The notes under the pieces were generated by a model, which made no database searches, was not told where the DNA came from, and saw nothing but the letters and a program-made list of their open reading frames with translations. 48,944 nt of DNA, taken from Polynucleobacter meluiroseus (GTDB lineage Bacteria; Pseudomonadota; Gammaproteobacteria; Burkholderiales; Burkholderiaceae). Where the stretch lies: the NCBI GenBank assembly GCA_945878885.1, contig CAMCUP010000014.1, forward strand, positions 1 to 48,944. Direction: 5' to 3'. A program made the position numbers and the translations under genes. This document shows positions 25,981 through 35,810 of the stretch, one piece after another; the first letter of the stretch is position 1; the number at the start of each line of letters is the position of its first letter.

Positions 25981-28218
25981 ATGATAGCTGAGATGCCCCC
26001 CAAGTTACCCAAATCATCCAAGTTAGCCCCGAAATTAGGCTCTCAATCTACGCTAAGTTCAGCACCAATATCCGCCGCTAAATCGGCTGCTAGTGCTTCT
26101 AGTGTGGAGTCTGAGGTGCCTGAACTGCCCGAAAAAGGCAAAAGTATGGCATTTGTCGATGCTAGCCATGAGCTTGATCCAGCCAAGTTTGTTCATTTCC
26201 CTAATTCCCCTTATCAGCTTTATCAACCTTTCCCCCCTGCAGGTGATCAGCCTCAAGCCATTGAGGCTCTAGTGAGTGGCATTGAGGATGGTTTGTCCTT
26301 TCAAACCCTGTTGGGTGTAACAGGTTCGGGTAAAACATTTACGATGGCCAATGTCATTGCCAGAATGGGTCGGCCAGCAATTGTGTTTGCGCCAAATAAA
26401 ACCTTAGCTGCGCAACTGTATAGCGAATTTCGGGAATTTTTCCCTCGTAATGCGGTTGAATATTTTGTGAGCTATTACGATTATTACCAGCCTGAGGCAT
26501 ATGTACCGCAACGTGATTTGTTTATTGAAAAAGACTCTTCAATAAATGAGCATATTGAGCAAATGCGTTTGTCAGCGACCAAAAGTTTATTAGAGCGACG
26601 TGATGTCATTATTGTGGCGACCGTCTCGGCAATTTACGGTATTGGTAACCCAGGTGATTATCACAGTATGGTGATGACTTTGCGTCCTGGCGATAAAATG
26701 AGCCAACGTGATATCGTCACGCGCTTAATTGCGATGCAGTACGAGCGTAATGAGCTTGATTTTCAGCGGGGGGTATTTCGGGTGCGTGGTGACACGATTG
26801 ATATCTTCCCAGCCGAACATAATGAATTAGCGGTGCGCATTGAGCTCTTTGATGATGTCGTTGAAAGCTTGCAATTTTTTGACCCCTTAACCGGGCGCAT
26901 AAAGCAGAAAATCCCTCGCTTTACGGTTTATCCGAGCTCGCATTACGTGACACCACGAGCGACAATTTTGAAAGCCATTGAGACAATTAAAGTTGAGCTG
27001 CGTGAGCGCCTTGAAGAATTTGTGCAGGCCGGTAAATTAGTTGAGACCCAAAGACTTGAGCAGCGCACACGCTTTGATTTGGAAATGCTCAGCGAGTTGG
27101 GGTTTTGTAAGGGCATTGAAAACTATTCGCGCCATCTATCTGGCGCAGCTGCTGGTGAAGCGCCGCCTACTTTAGTTGATTATTTGCCGCCCGATGCCCT
27201 GATGTTTTTAGATGAAAGTCACGTATTAATTGGCCAATTCAATGGGATGTATAACGGCGATCGCTCTCGCAAACAAACTTTGGTTGAGTTTGGTTTTCGC
27301 CTACCTTCAGCCCTTGATAATCGCCCGCTTAAATTTGCTGAATTTGAAACCAAGATGCGGCAGGCTATTTTTGTTTCTGCGACACCAGCTGATTATGAAA
27401 ATGGCAAAACTGGGCAAGTGGTAGAGCAGGTAGCTCGCCCCACAGGATTGGTTGATCCTGAGATTGAAGTTTTGCCCGCGAGCTCTCAAGTCGATGATTT
27501 ATTAATGCAAATAGCGGCACGCGTGAAGTTGGGTGAGCGTGTTTTGGTTACTGTGTTAACGAAGCGAATGGCCGAGCAATTAACTGACTATTTATCTGAT
27601 AACGGGGTCAAAGTACGTTATGTGCATTCCGATATCGATACTGTCGAGCGAGTTGAGATTATTCGTGATTTACGTTTAGGCGCTTTTGATGTTTTGGTAG
27701 GCATCAATTTATTACGTGAAGGCTTAGATATTCCTGAGGTGTCTTTGGTGGCTATTTTAGATGCCGATAAAGAGGGCTTTTTACGGTCTGAGCGTAGTTT
27801 GATCCAAACGATTGGTCGAGCGGCGCGTAATATTCGCGGTAAAGCTATTTTGTATGCTGACAAAATGACTGATTCAATGCGACGGGCCATTGGGGAAACT
27901 AATCGGCGACGCGAAAAACAAGTAGCGTTTAATGTCTTGCATGGTATTGAGCCCAAGGGTGTGAGTAAGCGCATCAAAGACATTATTGATGGGGTTTATG
28001 ACGTTAACGAAAAACGCAGTGAGTTTCAGGTGGCTGAAGAGCGGGCACGCTATGAAAGCTTGAGCGAAAAGCAATTATCCTTAGAAATCAAGAGCTTAGA
28101 GAAACAGATGAATGCAGAGGCGAAAAATCTTGAATTTGAGAAAGCCGCTGCTACCCGTGATCGTTTAACTAAAGTGAAAGAAATGGCCTTTGGGGCCCTT
28201 TCCCACGATAGGCTCTGA
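25981..28218 (+). CDS. uvrB: UvrABC excision repair helicase subunit UvrB, with N-terminal extension
   Basis: UvrB verifies DNA lesions delivered by UvrA and positions UvrC. The core begins near [25 protein letters not shown] and contains Walker [15 protein letters not shown], the beta-hairpin [35 protein letters not shown] and a C-terminal UVR domain that binds UvrC. With the ATG at 25981 the product is 745 residues, about 55 longer than the core alone. The extra Ser/Ala/Pro-rich tail could be real or due to a wrong start; the ATG at 26146 would give 690. A GTG at 25957 is the longest option. Ribosome sites are weak at all. Confidence 0.95.
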   Translation: MIAEMPPKLPKSSKLAPKLGSQSTLSSAPISAAKSAASASSVESEVPELPEKGKSMAFVDASHELDPAKFVHFPNSPYQLYQPFPPAGDQPQAIEALVSGIEDGLSFQTLLGVTGSGKTFTMANVIARMGRPAIVFAPNKTLAAQLYSEFREFFPRNAVEYFVSYYDYYQPEAYVPQRDLFIEKDSSINEHIEQMRLSATKSLLERRDVIIVATVSAIYGIGNPGDYHSMVMTLRPGDKMSQRDIVTRLIAMQYERNELDFQRGVFRVRGDTIDIFPAEHNELAVRIELFDDVVESLQFFDPLTGRIKQKIPRFTVYPSSHYVTPRATILKAIETIKVELRERLEEFVQAGKLVETQRLEQRTRFDLEMLSELGFCKGIENYSRHLSGAAAGEAPPTLVDYLPPDALMFLDESHVLIGQFNGMYNGDRSRKQTLVEFGFRLPSALDNRPLKFAEFETKMRQAIFVSATPADYENGKTGQVVEQVARPTGLVDPEIEVLPASSQVDDLLMQIAARVKLGERVLVTVLTKRMAEQLTDYLSDNGVKVRYVHSDIDTVERVEIIRDLRLGAFDVLVGINLLREGLDIPEVSLVAILDADKEGFLRSERSLIQTIGRAARNIRGKAILYADKMTDSMRRAIGETNRRREKQVAFNVLHGIEPKGVSKRIKDIIDGVYDVNEKRSEFQVAEERARYESLSEKQLSLEIKSLEKQMNAEAKNLEFEKAAATRDRLTKVKEMAFGALSHDRL

Positions 28219-28248
28219 AGACCTTATTGGCCGCAAATATAGGGTACG

Positions 28249-28280
28249 GGGCCAGGCTAAATGGCAGAGGTGCTTGGCCC
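28249..28280 (+). terminator. Stem-loop between uvrB and iscR
   Basis: GGGCCA at 28249-28254 pairs with TGGCCC at 28275-28280, and a further GC pair can form across single bulges. There is no T tract after it, so it is at best a weak terminator of uvrB. Confidence 0.35.
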
Positions 28281-28340
28281 AATAAAAGAGGAGCTTACTC
28301 GATAGTCAATTAAAATATCCCTATAAAGAATAAGGTAAAG

Positions 28341-28362
28341 CTTGAGCAATTTAGTCGGGTAT
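28341..28362. promoter_or_regulatory. IscR type 1 binding site, distal copy
   Basis: Read on the minus strand, ATACCCGACTAAATTGCTCAAG matches the [2Fe-2S]-IscR type 1 motif at the ATA-YYGACT half. The second half is degenerate. It lies 81-102 nt upstream of the iscR ATG. Confidence 0.7.
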
Positions 28363-28370
28363 CTGATAAA

Positions 28371-28392
28371 CTTGAGTGAATTAGTCGGATAT
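28371..28392. promoter_or_regulatory. IscR type 1 binding site, proximal copy, overlapping the iscR promoter
   Basis: ATATCCGACT followed by AATTCACTCAAG on the minus strand repeats the distal site 30 bp away. The plus strand reads TTGAGT at 28372-28377, which can serve as a -35 element, so bound IscR would block RNA polymerase. This is the expected autorepression of the isc operon. Confidence 0.72.
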
Positions 28393-28442
28393 TACCTATC
28401 CGGCTATGAGCTGTCCATAGCAACCCACTACATAGGTGATTT

Positions 28443-29012
28443 ATGAGACTTACAACTAAAGGTCGTTTTGCAGTAACCGCGATGATTGATTTGGCTTTGC
28501 GTGAAGCGCATGGTCCCGTGACTTTGGCTGGCATCAGTCAAAGACAAAAAATCTCGCTTTCTTATCTTGAGCAGCTATTCGGTAAATTGCGCCGTTTCAA
28601 CATTGTTGAAAGTACGCGCGGGCCTGGTGGCGGCTATACATTAGCAGTCAAGGCTGATCAAATTAGCGTCGCCGATATCATCGTCGCCGTTGACGAGCCA
28701 TTAGATGCTACACAATGCGGTGGCAAGGGTAATTGCCATAATGAAGATGAGCAGTTTGGTCGCTGCATGACGCACGATTTATGGACTAACCTCAATGCCA
28801 AAATGGTTGAGTACCTCAATTCAGTTAGTCTGCTTGATCTAGTTCAGCAACAAGAAGGTCGTGGAATAGTGCTTCACGATTTGCGAGATAAAAAAACTAA
28901 GCTTGGCGTGGCTAAACCCACTAAGCCAGTTGCTGTTGCGGCATTGAAACCCGCTGCTGCCCCTAAGCGGCGTCTTGTTAACTCTGTTTTTAATTTAGCG
29001 CAACAAAATTAA
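28443..29012 (+). CDS. iscR: Iron-sulfur cluster regulator IscR (Rrf2 family)
   Basis: IscR carries a [2Fe-2S] cluster and represses the isc operon when clusters are plentiful. The 189-residue protein has the Rrf2 winged helix (MRLTTKGRFAVTAMIDLAL, ISLSYLEQLFGKLR, ESTRGPGGGYTLA) and ligands Cys92, Cys98, Cys108 and His111. Compared with E. coli (Cys92, Cys98, Cys104, His107) the loop before the third cysteine is four residues longer. A basic Ala/Pro/Lys tail follows. Two IscR sites lie upstream. It leads the iscR-S-U-A-hscB-hscA-fdx operon. Confidence 0.96.
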   Translation: MRLTTKGRFAVTAMIDLALREAHGPVTLAGISQRQKISLSYLEQLFGKLRRFNIVESTRGPGGGYTLAVKADQISVADIIVAVDEPLDATQCGGKGNCHNEDEQFGRCMTHDLWTNLNAKMVEYLNSVSLLDLVQQQEGRGIVLHDLRDKKTKLGVAKPTKPVAVAALKPAAAPKRRLVNSVFNLAQQN

Positions 29013-29072
29013 GACCATAATGATTTCAAACTACGCGGTTTATTAAACCCATTTTTAGAAGCTATAAACGCC

Positions 29073-30332
29073 ATGAACGCCCCAGAAAGTAAAGCTTTGC
29101 AACCGGTTTCTCTGTTTAGTCCGAAACATTTTCCGGTCTACATGGATTACTCAGCTACTACGCCGATTGATCCCCAGGTAGTCGACAAGATGTTGCCTTA
29201 TTTGCGTGAGCAATTTGGGAATGCGGCTTCGCGTAGTCATGCATTTGGTTGGGCTGCTGAAGAAGCAGTTGAAGAAGCGCGTGCTGAGGTAGCCAAATTA
29301 GTTCATGCCGATCCCCGTGAAATTGTTTGGACTAGCGGGGCTACTGAAAGTATTAATTTAGCCCTGAAGGGCGCTGCTCATTTTTATCAAGAAAAAGGTA
29401 AGCACATCATCACAGTCAAGACTGAACATAAGGCAACCTTAGATACTTGCCGTGAGCTTGAGCGCGAAGGCTTCGAGGTGACTTATTTAGATGTATTGCC
29501 CAATGGTTTAATCGACTTTGCTCAATTAGAGGCGGCCATTCGCCCTGATACGATTTTAGTTTCAGTGATGTTTGTTAATAATGAAATTGGTGTTGTCCAA
29601 GACATTCCTCGCATTGGTGATTTAACCCGTTCACGCGGCATTATTTTGCATGTCGATGCAGCGCAAGCCACTGGTAAGGTTGAGATAGATCTAGAAAAAT
29701 TAAAAGTTGATTTAATGAGTTTTTCAGCGCACAAAACTTATGGCCCTAAGGGAATGGGTGCTTTATTTGTACGCCGTAAACCTCGAGTGCGCATTGAAGC
29801 ACAAATTCATGGGGGCGGTCATGAGCGCGGAATGCGTTCGGGCACTTTACCGGTTCACCAAATTGTTGGCATGGGCGAGGCATTTCGTATCGCGCGCGTA
29901 GAAATGATTGCAGAAAATAAGCGCATTCGTGCCTTGCGTGATCGCTTATTGGCTGGCCTCAAAGATATTGAAGAAGTATATGTTAATGGCGATATGGATC
30001 AACGGGTAGCCCATAATTTAAATATTAGTTTTAATTATGTTGAGGGCGAATCAATGTTGATGGCCTTAAAAGAAATTGCGATTTCTTCGGGTTCAGCCTG
30101 TACTTCAGCATCACTTGAGCCATCTTATGTTTTGCGCGCCCTTGGCCGTAATGACGAATTGGCTCACAGTTCAATTCGTTTTACGATTGGTCGTTTTACT
30201 ACTGAAGCAGAGGTTGATTTCACGATTCAATTAGTGAAAGAAAAAATAGCCCGTTTACGCGAACTTTCGCCTTTATGGGAAATGTATAAAGATGGTATTG
30301 ATATCAGCACTATTCAATGGGCTGCTCACTAA
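29073..30332 (+). CDS. iscS: Cysteine desulfurase IscS
   Basis: IscS takes sulfur from cysteine with PLP and passes it to IscU and other acceptors. The PLP lysine is Lys221 ([12 protein letters not shown]) and the persulfide cysteine is Cys343 in [20 protein letters not shown], on the mobile loop characteristic of IscS. At 419 residues it is slightly longer than E. coli IscS owing to a short N-terminal extension before [13 protein letters not shown]. It lies 60 nt after iscR and 15 nt before iscU. Confidence 0.97.
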   Translation: MNAPESKALQPVSLFSPKHFPVYMDYSATTPIDPQVVDKMLPYLREQFGNAASRSHAFGWAAEEAVEEARAEVAKLVHADPREIVWTSGATESINLALKGAAHFYQEKGKHIITVKTEHKATLDTCRELEREGFEVTYLDVLPNGLIDFAQLEAAIRPDTILVSVMFVNNEIGVVQDIPRIGDLTRSRGIILHVDAAQATGKVEIDLEKLKVDLMSFSAHKTYGPKGMGALFVRRKPRVRIEAQIHGGGHERGMRSGTLPVHQIVGMGEAFRIARVEMIAENKRIRALRDRLLAGLKDIEEVYVNGDMDQRVAHNLNISFNYVEGESMLMALKEIAISSGSACTSASLEPSYVLRALGRNDELAHSSIRFTIGRFTTEAEVDFTIQLVKEKIARLRELSPLWEMYKDGIDISTIQWAAH

Positions 30333-30347
30333 TAAAAAGGAAGTGTT

Positions 30348-30731
30348 ATGGCATATAGCGACAAAGTAATCGATCACTACGAGAATCCACGTAACGTTGG
30401 TTCATTTGCTAAGGGTGATGATCAAGTGGGCACTGGCATGGTTGGTGCGCCAGCCTGCGGCGATGTAATGAAACTCCAAATTCGTGTGAACGAGCAAGGC
30501 ATTATTGAAGATGCGAAGTTTAAAACCTATGGATGTGGTTCGGCTATTGCATCTTCATCATTGGTTACCGAGTGGGTCAAAGGTAAAACTTTAGACCAAG
30601 CACTTGAAATTAAAAATTCCTTGATCGCCGAAGAATTGGCTTTGCCACCCGTTAAGATTCACTGTTCAATCTTGGCTGAAGATGCTATTAAAGCCGCTGT
30701 TAAAGATTACAAAGAAAAACATCAGGCATAA
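30348..30731 (+). CDS. iscU: Iron-sulfur scaffold protein IscU
   Basis: IscU is the platform on which [2Fe-2S] and [4Fe-4S] clusters are built with sulfur from IscS. The 127-residue protein has the three conserved cysteines Cys37 (GAPACGD), Cys63 ([12 protein letters not shown]) and Cys106, and the LPPVKIHC segment bound by HscA (LPPVK). RBS AAGGAAG precedes the ATG. It is fully typical. Confidence 0.98.
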   Translation: MAYSDKVIDHYENPRNVGSFAKGDDQVGTGMVGAPACGDVMKLQIRVNEQGIIEDAKFKTYGCGSAIASSSLVTEWVKGKTLDQALEIKNSLIAEELALPPVKIHCSILAEDAIKAAVKDYKEKHQA

Positions 30732-30756
30732 AAAAGACAAAAATAGGCAAAGGCAA

Positions 30757-31080
30757 ATGGCGATTACTCTTACTGAAAAAGCAGCTGCTCACGTGGTCCA
30801 TAACCTTGAAAAACGGGGTAAGGGCTGCGGCTTACGATTGGGGGTACGGACCACGGGCTGTTCTGGCTTAGCTTATGAATTGGAATATGTTGACGAGGCA
30901 GCGCCAGAAGATCAGATGTTTGAATCGAATGGCGTGAAGGTATTTGTAGATCCTAAAAGTTTGGCTTATATCGATGGTACCCAGCTTGATTTTGTGCGTG
31001 AGGGTTTGAACGAAGGGTTTAAGTTCCAAAATCCAAACGTAAAAGACGAGTGTGGCTGTGGTGAATCATTCCGCGTCTGA
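30757..31080 (+). CDS. iscA: A-type iron-sulfur carrier IscA
   Basis: IscA is a carrier that helps deliver or mature clusters. From the ATG at 30757 it has 107 residues with the three ligands Cys35 (TTGCSGLAY), Cys99 and Cys101 (ECGCGESF). A longer frame from 30682 would overlap iscU and add a basic tail with no family match, so I reject it. The gene follows iscU by 25 nt, with AGGCAAAGG just upstream. Confidence 0.96.
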   Translation: MAITLTEKAAAHVVHNLEKRGKGCGLRLGVRTTGCSGLAYELEYVDEAAPEDQMFESNGVKVFVDPKSLAYIDGTQLDFVREGLNEGFKFQNPNVKDECGCGESFRV

Positions 31081-31585
31081 AAATTACTTTAATTTTTTTG
31101 GGCTGAGCCCGCAATTCCAGGTGGATTTGCTAGAGCTCGATCGAGCCTATTTGGCGATTCAAAAAGAGGTTCATCCTGATCGCCATGCACGTGGCAGCGA
31201 TAGCGAGCAGCGTCTTGCTATGCAAATGACAACGCTAGCTAATACGGCCTATCAAACTCTAAAAAATCCAATTCAGCGTGGGCTTTATTTATGTCAATTG
31301 CATGGGATAGATGCGCAATTAGAAACAAATACTGCAATGCCGGCAGCATTCTTATTGCAACAAATTGCTTGGCGCGAAAGCTTGGAGGATCACGAGGACG
31401 ATTTAGCCGCTTTAGCTGCCCTTGGTGAGGAAGTGCATTCATCCTATCAAACAACTCTCACTCAGCTTACGACAGCAATTGATCGGTCTGCTAATTATGC
31501 TCGGGCAGCCGAACTAATTCGTGGTTTATTATTTATCGATAAATTTGCTACTGAGCTCGATGACGCAACTGCCAATTTGGCATAA
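31052..31585 (+). CDS. hscB: Fe-S co-chaperone HscB (J-domain protein)
   Basis: HscB stimulates the HscA ATPase and brings it IscU. The 177-residue protein has an N-terminal J domain ([10 protein letters not shown], the HPD motif in [10 protein letters not shown]) and a C-terminal three-helix IscU-binding domain. No ATG is available: the start must be one of three in-frame GTG codons (31052, 31058, 31061) inside the 3' end of iscA. 31061 is nearest the J domain. The overlap implies translational coupling. Confidence 0.94.
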   Translation: MAVVNHSASENYFNFFGLSPQFQVDLLELDRAYLAIQKEVHPDRHARGSDSEQRLAMQMTTLANTAYQTLKNPIQRGLYLCQLHGIDAQLETNTAMPAAFLLQQIAWRESLEDHEDDLAALAALGEEVHSSYQTTLTQLTTAIDRSANYARAAELIRGLLFIDKFATELDDATANLA

Positions 31586-31641
31586 GCGCTGGTTTTAAGA
31601 CTAAGCTAATTAATTCTTCTCTAAACAAAGATCTCATTTCT

Positions 31642-33507
31642 ATGGCACTTCTACAAATCGCTGAACCTGGGATGTCACTTGCACCCCATCAGCGGCGTGT
31701 TGCCATTGGGATTGACTTAGGCACAACGAATTCTCTAGTAGCGCTAGTGCGCAACGCTTTGCCGCAAATATTGCCGGATGCACAGGGGCGGGAATTATTG
31801 CCATCAGCAGTGCGTTATTTGCCTAATGGCACCACTCAGGCAGGCTTTGAAGCTTTAGAGCACTTGATTACCGATCCCAAAAATACGGTGGTTTCGGTCA
31901 AGCGCTATATGGGGCGTGGCTTGGGCGATGTAGAACATTTAGAAAATGCTCCTTACGACTTTGTTGATCAACCAGGCATGCTTAAACTGAGAACAGTTGC
32001 GGGTGATAAAAGCCCAATCGAAGTTTCTGCTGAAATTTTGGCACGGTTGCGTCAATTAGCTGAAGATACAGTAGCCGAGCCAATTGTGGGTGCAGTAATT
32101 ACAGTACCCGCATATTTTGATGAGGCACAACGACAAGCGACGAAGGATGCTGCAAAGTTAGCTGGTTTAGAAGTCTTGCGTTTACTTAACGAGCCTACCG
32201 CCGCAGCAATTGCTTATGGCTTAGATAATGGCGCAGAGGGTGTTTATGCTATTTATGACCTAGGCGGCGGCACTTTTGATATTTCTATTTTGCGGATGAG
32301 TAAAGGGGTATTTGAAGTTTTATCGACCGGTGGAGATACTGCCTTGGGTGGAGATGATTTTGATCAACGCTTATTTTGTTGGGTGATAGAGCAGGCTAAA
32401 TTACCACCTTTATCTTTACATGATCAGCGCGCACTCTTATTAGCTTGTAAATCAGCTAAAGAGCATTTGAGCCATGCTGCCTTAACCCGAGTTCATTTAA
32501 CGTTAAGTGATGGTGTTGTAGTTAATGTGGGCGTTAGTCAAGCTCAGTTTTTTGAGATGACTCAAAATCTTGTAAGTAAAACTTTAGTTGCGGTACGCAA
32601 AGCATTACGCGATGCTGGATTAAAAGCCGATGAAATTAAAGGCGTTGTCATGGTGGGGGGCGCTACTCGAATGCCCAATGTGCAAAGAGCAGTTGGAGAA
32701 TTATTTGGCACCACGCCTTTAAATAACTTAAATCCTGATCAAGTGGTGGCTCTGGGCGCTGCGATGCAGGCTGATTTGTTGGCTGGTAATCAAAGTAAAA
32801 ATAATGAATGGCTACTTTTGGATGTCATTCCTTTGTCATTGGGCATTGAAATGATGGGTGGTTTAGTTGAGAAAATTATTCCGCGCAATACGCCGATTCC
32901 GGTAGCTAGAGCACAAGATTTCACGACTTTTAAAGATGGGCAAACTGCCTTATCTTTGCACATTGTGCAGGGAGAGCGCGATTTAGTCCAAGATTGCCGT
33001 TCTTTAGGCCGTTTTGAATTAAGAGGCATTCCTCCGATGGTGGCAGGGGCCGCACGCATACGCGTGACCTTTCAAGTAGATGCCGATGGCCTTTTATCGG
33101 TTAGGGCGGTTGAGCAGGGCTCTGGCGCACATGCTGCAATTGATATCAAACCATCATATGGTCTGACCGACAGTGAAATTACCCGCATGCTACAAGATGG
33201 TTTTGCTTCAGCAAAAATTGATATTCAAGCCCGTGCTTTACGTGAAGAGCAGGTCAGTGCGCAACGCTTATTTGAGGCGATAGAGGCCGCGCTTGCCAGT
33301 GACGGCGATTTATTAACTAATACTGAGCGTGCAATACTTGAGGCCGAATTACTTGCCTTAAAAAAGGTGGCAAGCCAAGAGCGCAATAGTGATATTTTGC
33401 GTAAAGCAATTGATCGGGCGGCAAAGGCCAGCGATGACTTTGCTGAAAAACGCATGAACGCAAGTATTCAAAAAGCCCTTAAAGGTAAAAATGTTGCTGA
33501 AATTTAA
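31642..33507 (+). CDS. hscA: Fe-S chaperone HscA (Hsp70 family)
   Basis: HscA is the Hsp70 that works with HscB on IscU to release clusters. At 621 residues it has the Hsp70 nucleotide domain ([61 protein letters not shown]) and a C-terminal substrate domain that lacks the DnaK-type acidic tail (EEVD-like or KDN-rich end). A short N-terminal extension precedes [10 protein letters not shown]. It follows hscB after 56 nt, the largest gap in the operon. Confidence 0.97.
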   Translation: MALLQIAEPGMSLAPHQRRVAIGIDLGTTNSLVALVRNALPQILPDAQGRELLPSAVRYLPNGTTQAGFEALEHLITDPKNTVVSVKRYMGRGLGDVEHLENAPYDFVDQPGMLKLRTVAGDKSPIEVSAEILARLRQLAEDTVAEPIVGAVITVPAYFDEAQRQATKDAAKLAGLEVLRLLNEPTAAAIAYGLDNGAEGVYAIYDLGGGTFDISILRMSKGVFEVLSTGGDTALGGDDFDQRLFCWVIEQAKLPPLSLHDQRALLLACKSAKEHLSHAALTRVHLTLSDGVVVNVGVSQAQFFEMTQNLVSKTLVAVRKALRDAGLKADEIKGVVMVGGATRMPNVQRAVGELFGTTPLNNLNPDQVVALGAAMQADLLAGNQSKNNEWLLLDVIPLSLGIEMMGGLVEKIIPRNTPIPVARAQDFTTFKDGQTALSLHIVQGERDLVQDCRSLGRFELRGIPPMVAGAARIRVTFQVDADGLLSVRAVEQGSGAHAAIDIKPSYGLTDSEITRMLQDGFASAKIDIQARALREEQVSAQRLFEAIEAALASDGDLLTNTERAILEAELLALKKVASQERNSDILRKAIDRAAKASDDFAEKRMNASIQKALKGKNVAEI

Positions 33508-33516
33508 AGGCTTGGT

Positions 33517-33855
33517 ATGACGCAAATTGTGGTTTTACCACATAGCGAGTATTGCCCAGATGGCACAGTGATTGAAACCGTACCGGGCACTAGCATTTGC
33601 GAAGCGCTACTAGAAAATGGTGTTGAAATTGAACACGCGTGCGATATGGTCTGCGCTTGCACTACTTGTCATGTGATCGTACGCGAGGGGCTTGATAGTT
33701 TGAACACTCCTGATGAAAACGAAGATGATATGTTGGATCGGGCTTGGGGTTTAAGCACCCAATCGCGACTATCTTGTCAGGCCATTGTGGCGCAAAAAGA
33801 TTTAGTGATTGAAATTCCAAAATATTCGATTAATCACGCGAAAGAAAATCACTAA
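33517..33855 (+). CDS. fdx: ISC-type [2Fe-2S] ferredoxin
   Basis: This adrenodoxin-type ferredoxin feeds electrons to cluster assembly on IscU. The ligands Cys42, Cys48, Cys51 (EHACDMVCACTTC) and Cys87 (RLSCQA) are at the same positions as in E. coli Fdx. It has 112 residues. It is the last isc gene here: no iscX follows, and the next gene is convergent, ending only 13 nt away. Confidence 0.97.
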   Translation: MTQIVVLPHSEYCPDGTVIETVPGTSICEALLENGVEIEHACDMVCACTTCHVIVREGLDSLNTPDENEDDMLDRAWGLSTQSRLSCQAIVAQKDLVIEIPKYSINHAKENH

Positions 33856-33867
33856 TCTGTTTTAGTT

Positions 33868-34890
33868 CTATGGACTTTTTCCAGTTGATTCTCGTATTAC
33901 TAAATTAACAGTAGTTTTGATTTCTTGCGGAAGCTGATTGGCACCGTCAATTTGAGCGATTAAATGTTTAGCAGCCTCAGTCCACATCGCATTGGCATCA
34001 ACATGTAAGGTGGTCAGGCTGGGCATGAGATGACGTGAAAGTTCGAGATCATCAAAACCAATGATAGACATTTTTTCGGGAACTGCAATTCCTCGTTTTC
34101 TTGCTTCTAATAAAGCTCCAAGGGCTAAAACATCGTTACCACAAATAATTGCAGTAAGTTTAGGATTGGTGCGTAGTAACTGAGCTAAACCTTCACGTGC
34201 GGCCTCAATTGTGTAGGGGCATTCAACTATCCAATTGGCAGTTAACGGAATTTTATTTTTCTTTAGGAGGCTAACGCTGCCCTTGACCCGATCGCGTGCG
34301 CGGTCATTATTGTTAGTGATGCCAGCAATCATGCCAAACTCGGTATGACCTAAATTAATTAAATGCTGAACACCCAGTTTAATTGCCCGTTGATTATCAT
34401 AACCCGAACAGAAGCCACCTAAGGGGGCATTTAATGCGCCAATATGAATGTAAGGCACACCTCGATGCTGTAAAAGTTGCAAAATCTCGGTTTGCTGGCT
34501 GATACCAAAAAATGCAATGCCCTCAACGCCACGAACTAATAAATTATTAATTTGCTTGGCTTCAATTTCGGGGTCATAGTTACTGCTTGCAACCAAGAGT
34601 TGATAGTGCGAGGCAAGTAGCTGGCTTTGAAAGGCTGCTAGTCCTTGCGCAAAAATCGCATTATCTAAAGTAGGTACGATCATACCAATCGTGCCGGAGC
34701 GCCGCAACATTAAAGAACGGGCACTGGCATTGGGTATGTAGCCAAGTTTTTTAATGATTTTTTGAATGCGCTCTCTTAGTGCTGGTCGGACCGCAGTCGG
34801 TTGGTTAAGGGCACGCGAGATAGTGGCGGTAGAAACCCCTGCGGCCTTGGCTACATGGTTAATAGTGATCGTTTTAGCTGGTTTTCTCAT
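33868..34890 (-). CDS. LacI/GalR-family transcriptional regulator
   Basis: This is a DNA-binding repressor-type protein of 340 residues from the ATG at 34890. The N-terminal helix-turn-helix is TINHVAKAAGVSTATISRALN with the hinge helix region NASARSLMLRRS, followed by a periplasmic-binding-protein-like sensor domain (GTIGMIVPTLDNAIFAQ, GVEGIAFFGIS, IICGNDVLALGALLEARKRG, IIGFDDLELSRHLMPSLTTLH). A longer frame from 34932 adds a non-typical tail. It is divergent from the TauABC-like importer and a LacI-type operator lies between, so it probably controls the importer and the genes behind it. Its inducer is unknown. Confidence 0.93.
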   Translation of the reverse strand: MRKPAKTITINHVAKAAGVSTATISRALNQPTAVRPALRERIQKIIKKLGYIPNASARSLMLRRSGTIGMIVPTLDNAIFAQGLAAFQSQLLASHYQLLVASSNYDPEIEAKQINNLLVRGVEGIAFFGISQQTEILQLLQHRGVPYIHIGALNAPLGGFCSGYDNQRAIKLGVQHLINLGHTEFGMIAGITNNNDRARDRVKGSVSLLKKNKIPLTANWIVECPYTIEAAREGLAQLLRTNPKLTAIICGNDVLALGALLEARKRGIAVPEKMSIIGFDDLELSRHLMPSLTTLHVDANAMWTEAAKHLIAQIDGANQLPQEIKTTVNLVIRESTGKSP

Positions 34891-34994
34891 GGGCAAGAAT
34901 GTCACTAAAGCCTTAGTAGGGCAAGCCGCCATTAGGGAAACTACTAATGAAATTTTTATGCATAGGTTTAATTTATAGCATTTTTATGCTTAAA

Positions 34995-35810
34995 ATGAAA
35001 GCGCTTACATTTAGCTTTATTTTTTGCACTTGGGAGTTTGACAAAATTCTAACTAAGGTTCTTAGGCCAGTTTTATTTATCGCTGGCATCCTCTTGATTT
35101 GGTATGGTTTGACTGAGTGGTCAGGTTTGATTGCGCCTTTTCGTTTTCCATCCCCCACTGAAACTTGGCATTCTTTAAAAATTATTACCTTTAAGGGTTA
35201 TGGTGACGGCTTACTTTATCAACATGTATTGCAAAGCGTTATTTTAGTAACCTCGGGCTTCTTGGTGTCCTCATCCTTAGGCATTTTGTTAGGGATTTTG
35301 ATGGGGGCGAACAAACGTATTGAGGCCTTAGTAAACCCAGTTTTTTTAACTTTACGGCCAGTTCCACCATTGGCTTGGATTCCGTTAGCAATTGTTTGGT
35401 TAGGACTTGGCGATGCTGCCAAAATTATGGTAATTTTTATTGCTGCTTTTATTCCCGCAGTTATCAATACCTACACTGGGGTGCGCTCAATTGAAGTGCC
35501 ACAGCGTGAAGCCGCTGCAATGCTAGGTATTAAGCAATTGACCTATTACCGTGAAGTTATATTACCTGGTGCGTTGCCGATGATTTTTACTGGTTTGCGC
35601 TTATCGCTGCAAGCATCATGGACGACATTGGTTGCGGCAGAATTAATTGGCGCAACTTTTGGTCTCGGTTCGATCTTGCATCAAGCAGCACAAGATATTT
35701 ACCCCGGGATGATCTTAGTGGGTATGTTTACCGTAGCGCTTTCAGGCTGGCTAATGACGCTTATCTTAGCTAAGGCAGAACGTTGGGCGATGCCCTGGAA
35801 GCCAGTATGA
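34995..35810 (+). CDS. NitT/TauT-type ABC transporter permease 1
   Basis: This inner-membrane permease of 271 residues (from the ATG at 34995) has six predicted helices and the BPD_transp EAA-type loop EAAAMLGIKQLTYYREVILPGALPMIFTGLRLS. It resembles TauC/SsuC permeases that import taurine, alkanesulfonates, nitrate or pyrimidine precursors. In-frame ATGs at 34947 and 34986 are alternatives. The chosen ATG overlaps the LacI-type operator, which could make either operator position or start choice wrong. It overlaps the next permease by 4 nt (ATGA). Confidence 0.9.
   Translation: MKALTFSFIFCTWEFDKILTKVLRPVLFIAGILLIWYGLTEWSGLIAPFRFPSPTETWHSLKIITFKGYGDGLLYQHVLQSVILVTSGFLVSSSLGILLGILMGANKRIEALVNPVFLTLRPVPPLAWIPLAIVWLGLGDAAKIMVIFIAAFIPAVINTYTGVRSIEVPQREAAAMLGIKQLTYYREVILPGALPMIFTGLRLSLQASWTTLVAAELIGATFGLGSILHQAAQDIYPGMILVGMFTVALSGWLMTLILAKAERWAMPWKPV
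34996..35009. promoter_or_regulatory. LacI-family operator between the regulator and the importer
   Basis: TGAAAGCGCTTACA is a near-perfect palindrome around the GCGC centre, matching the LacI/GalR consensus TGNAANCGNTTNCA. It lies 106 nt upstream of the lacI-type start and overlaps the 5' end of the permease gene, placing it where it can block transcription of the importer. Confidence 0.72.

Noticed and set aside
28341..28392. Two direct repeats as a possible minimal CRISPR array
   Set aside because: There are only two units with an 8-nt gap and no cas genes; they match the IscR type 1 motif and sit in the isc promoter.
30682..30756. Upstream extension of iscA
   Set aside because: It overlaps iscU and adds a basic tail absent from the family; the ATG at 30757 gives the normal 107-residue protein.
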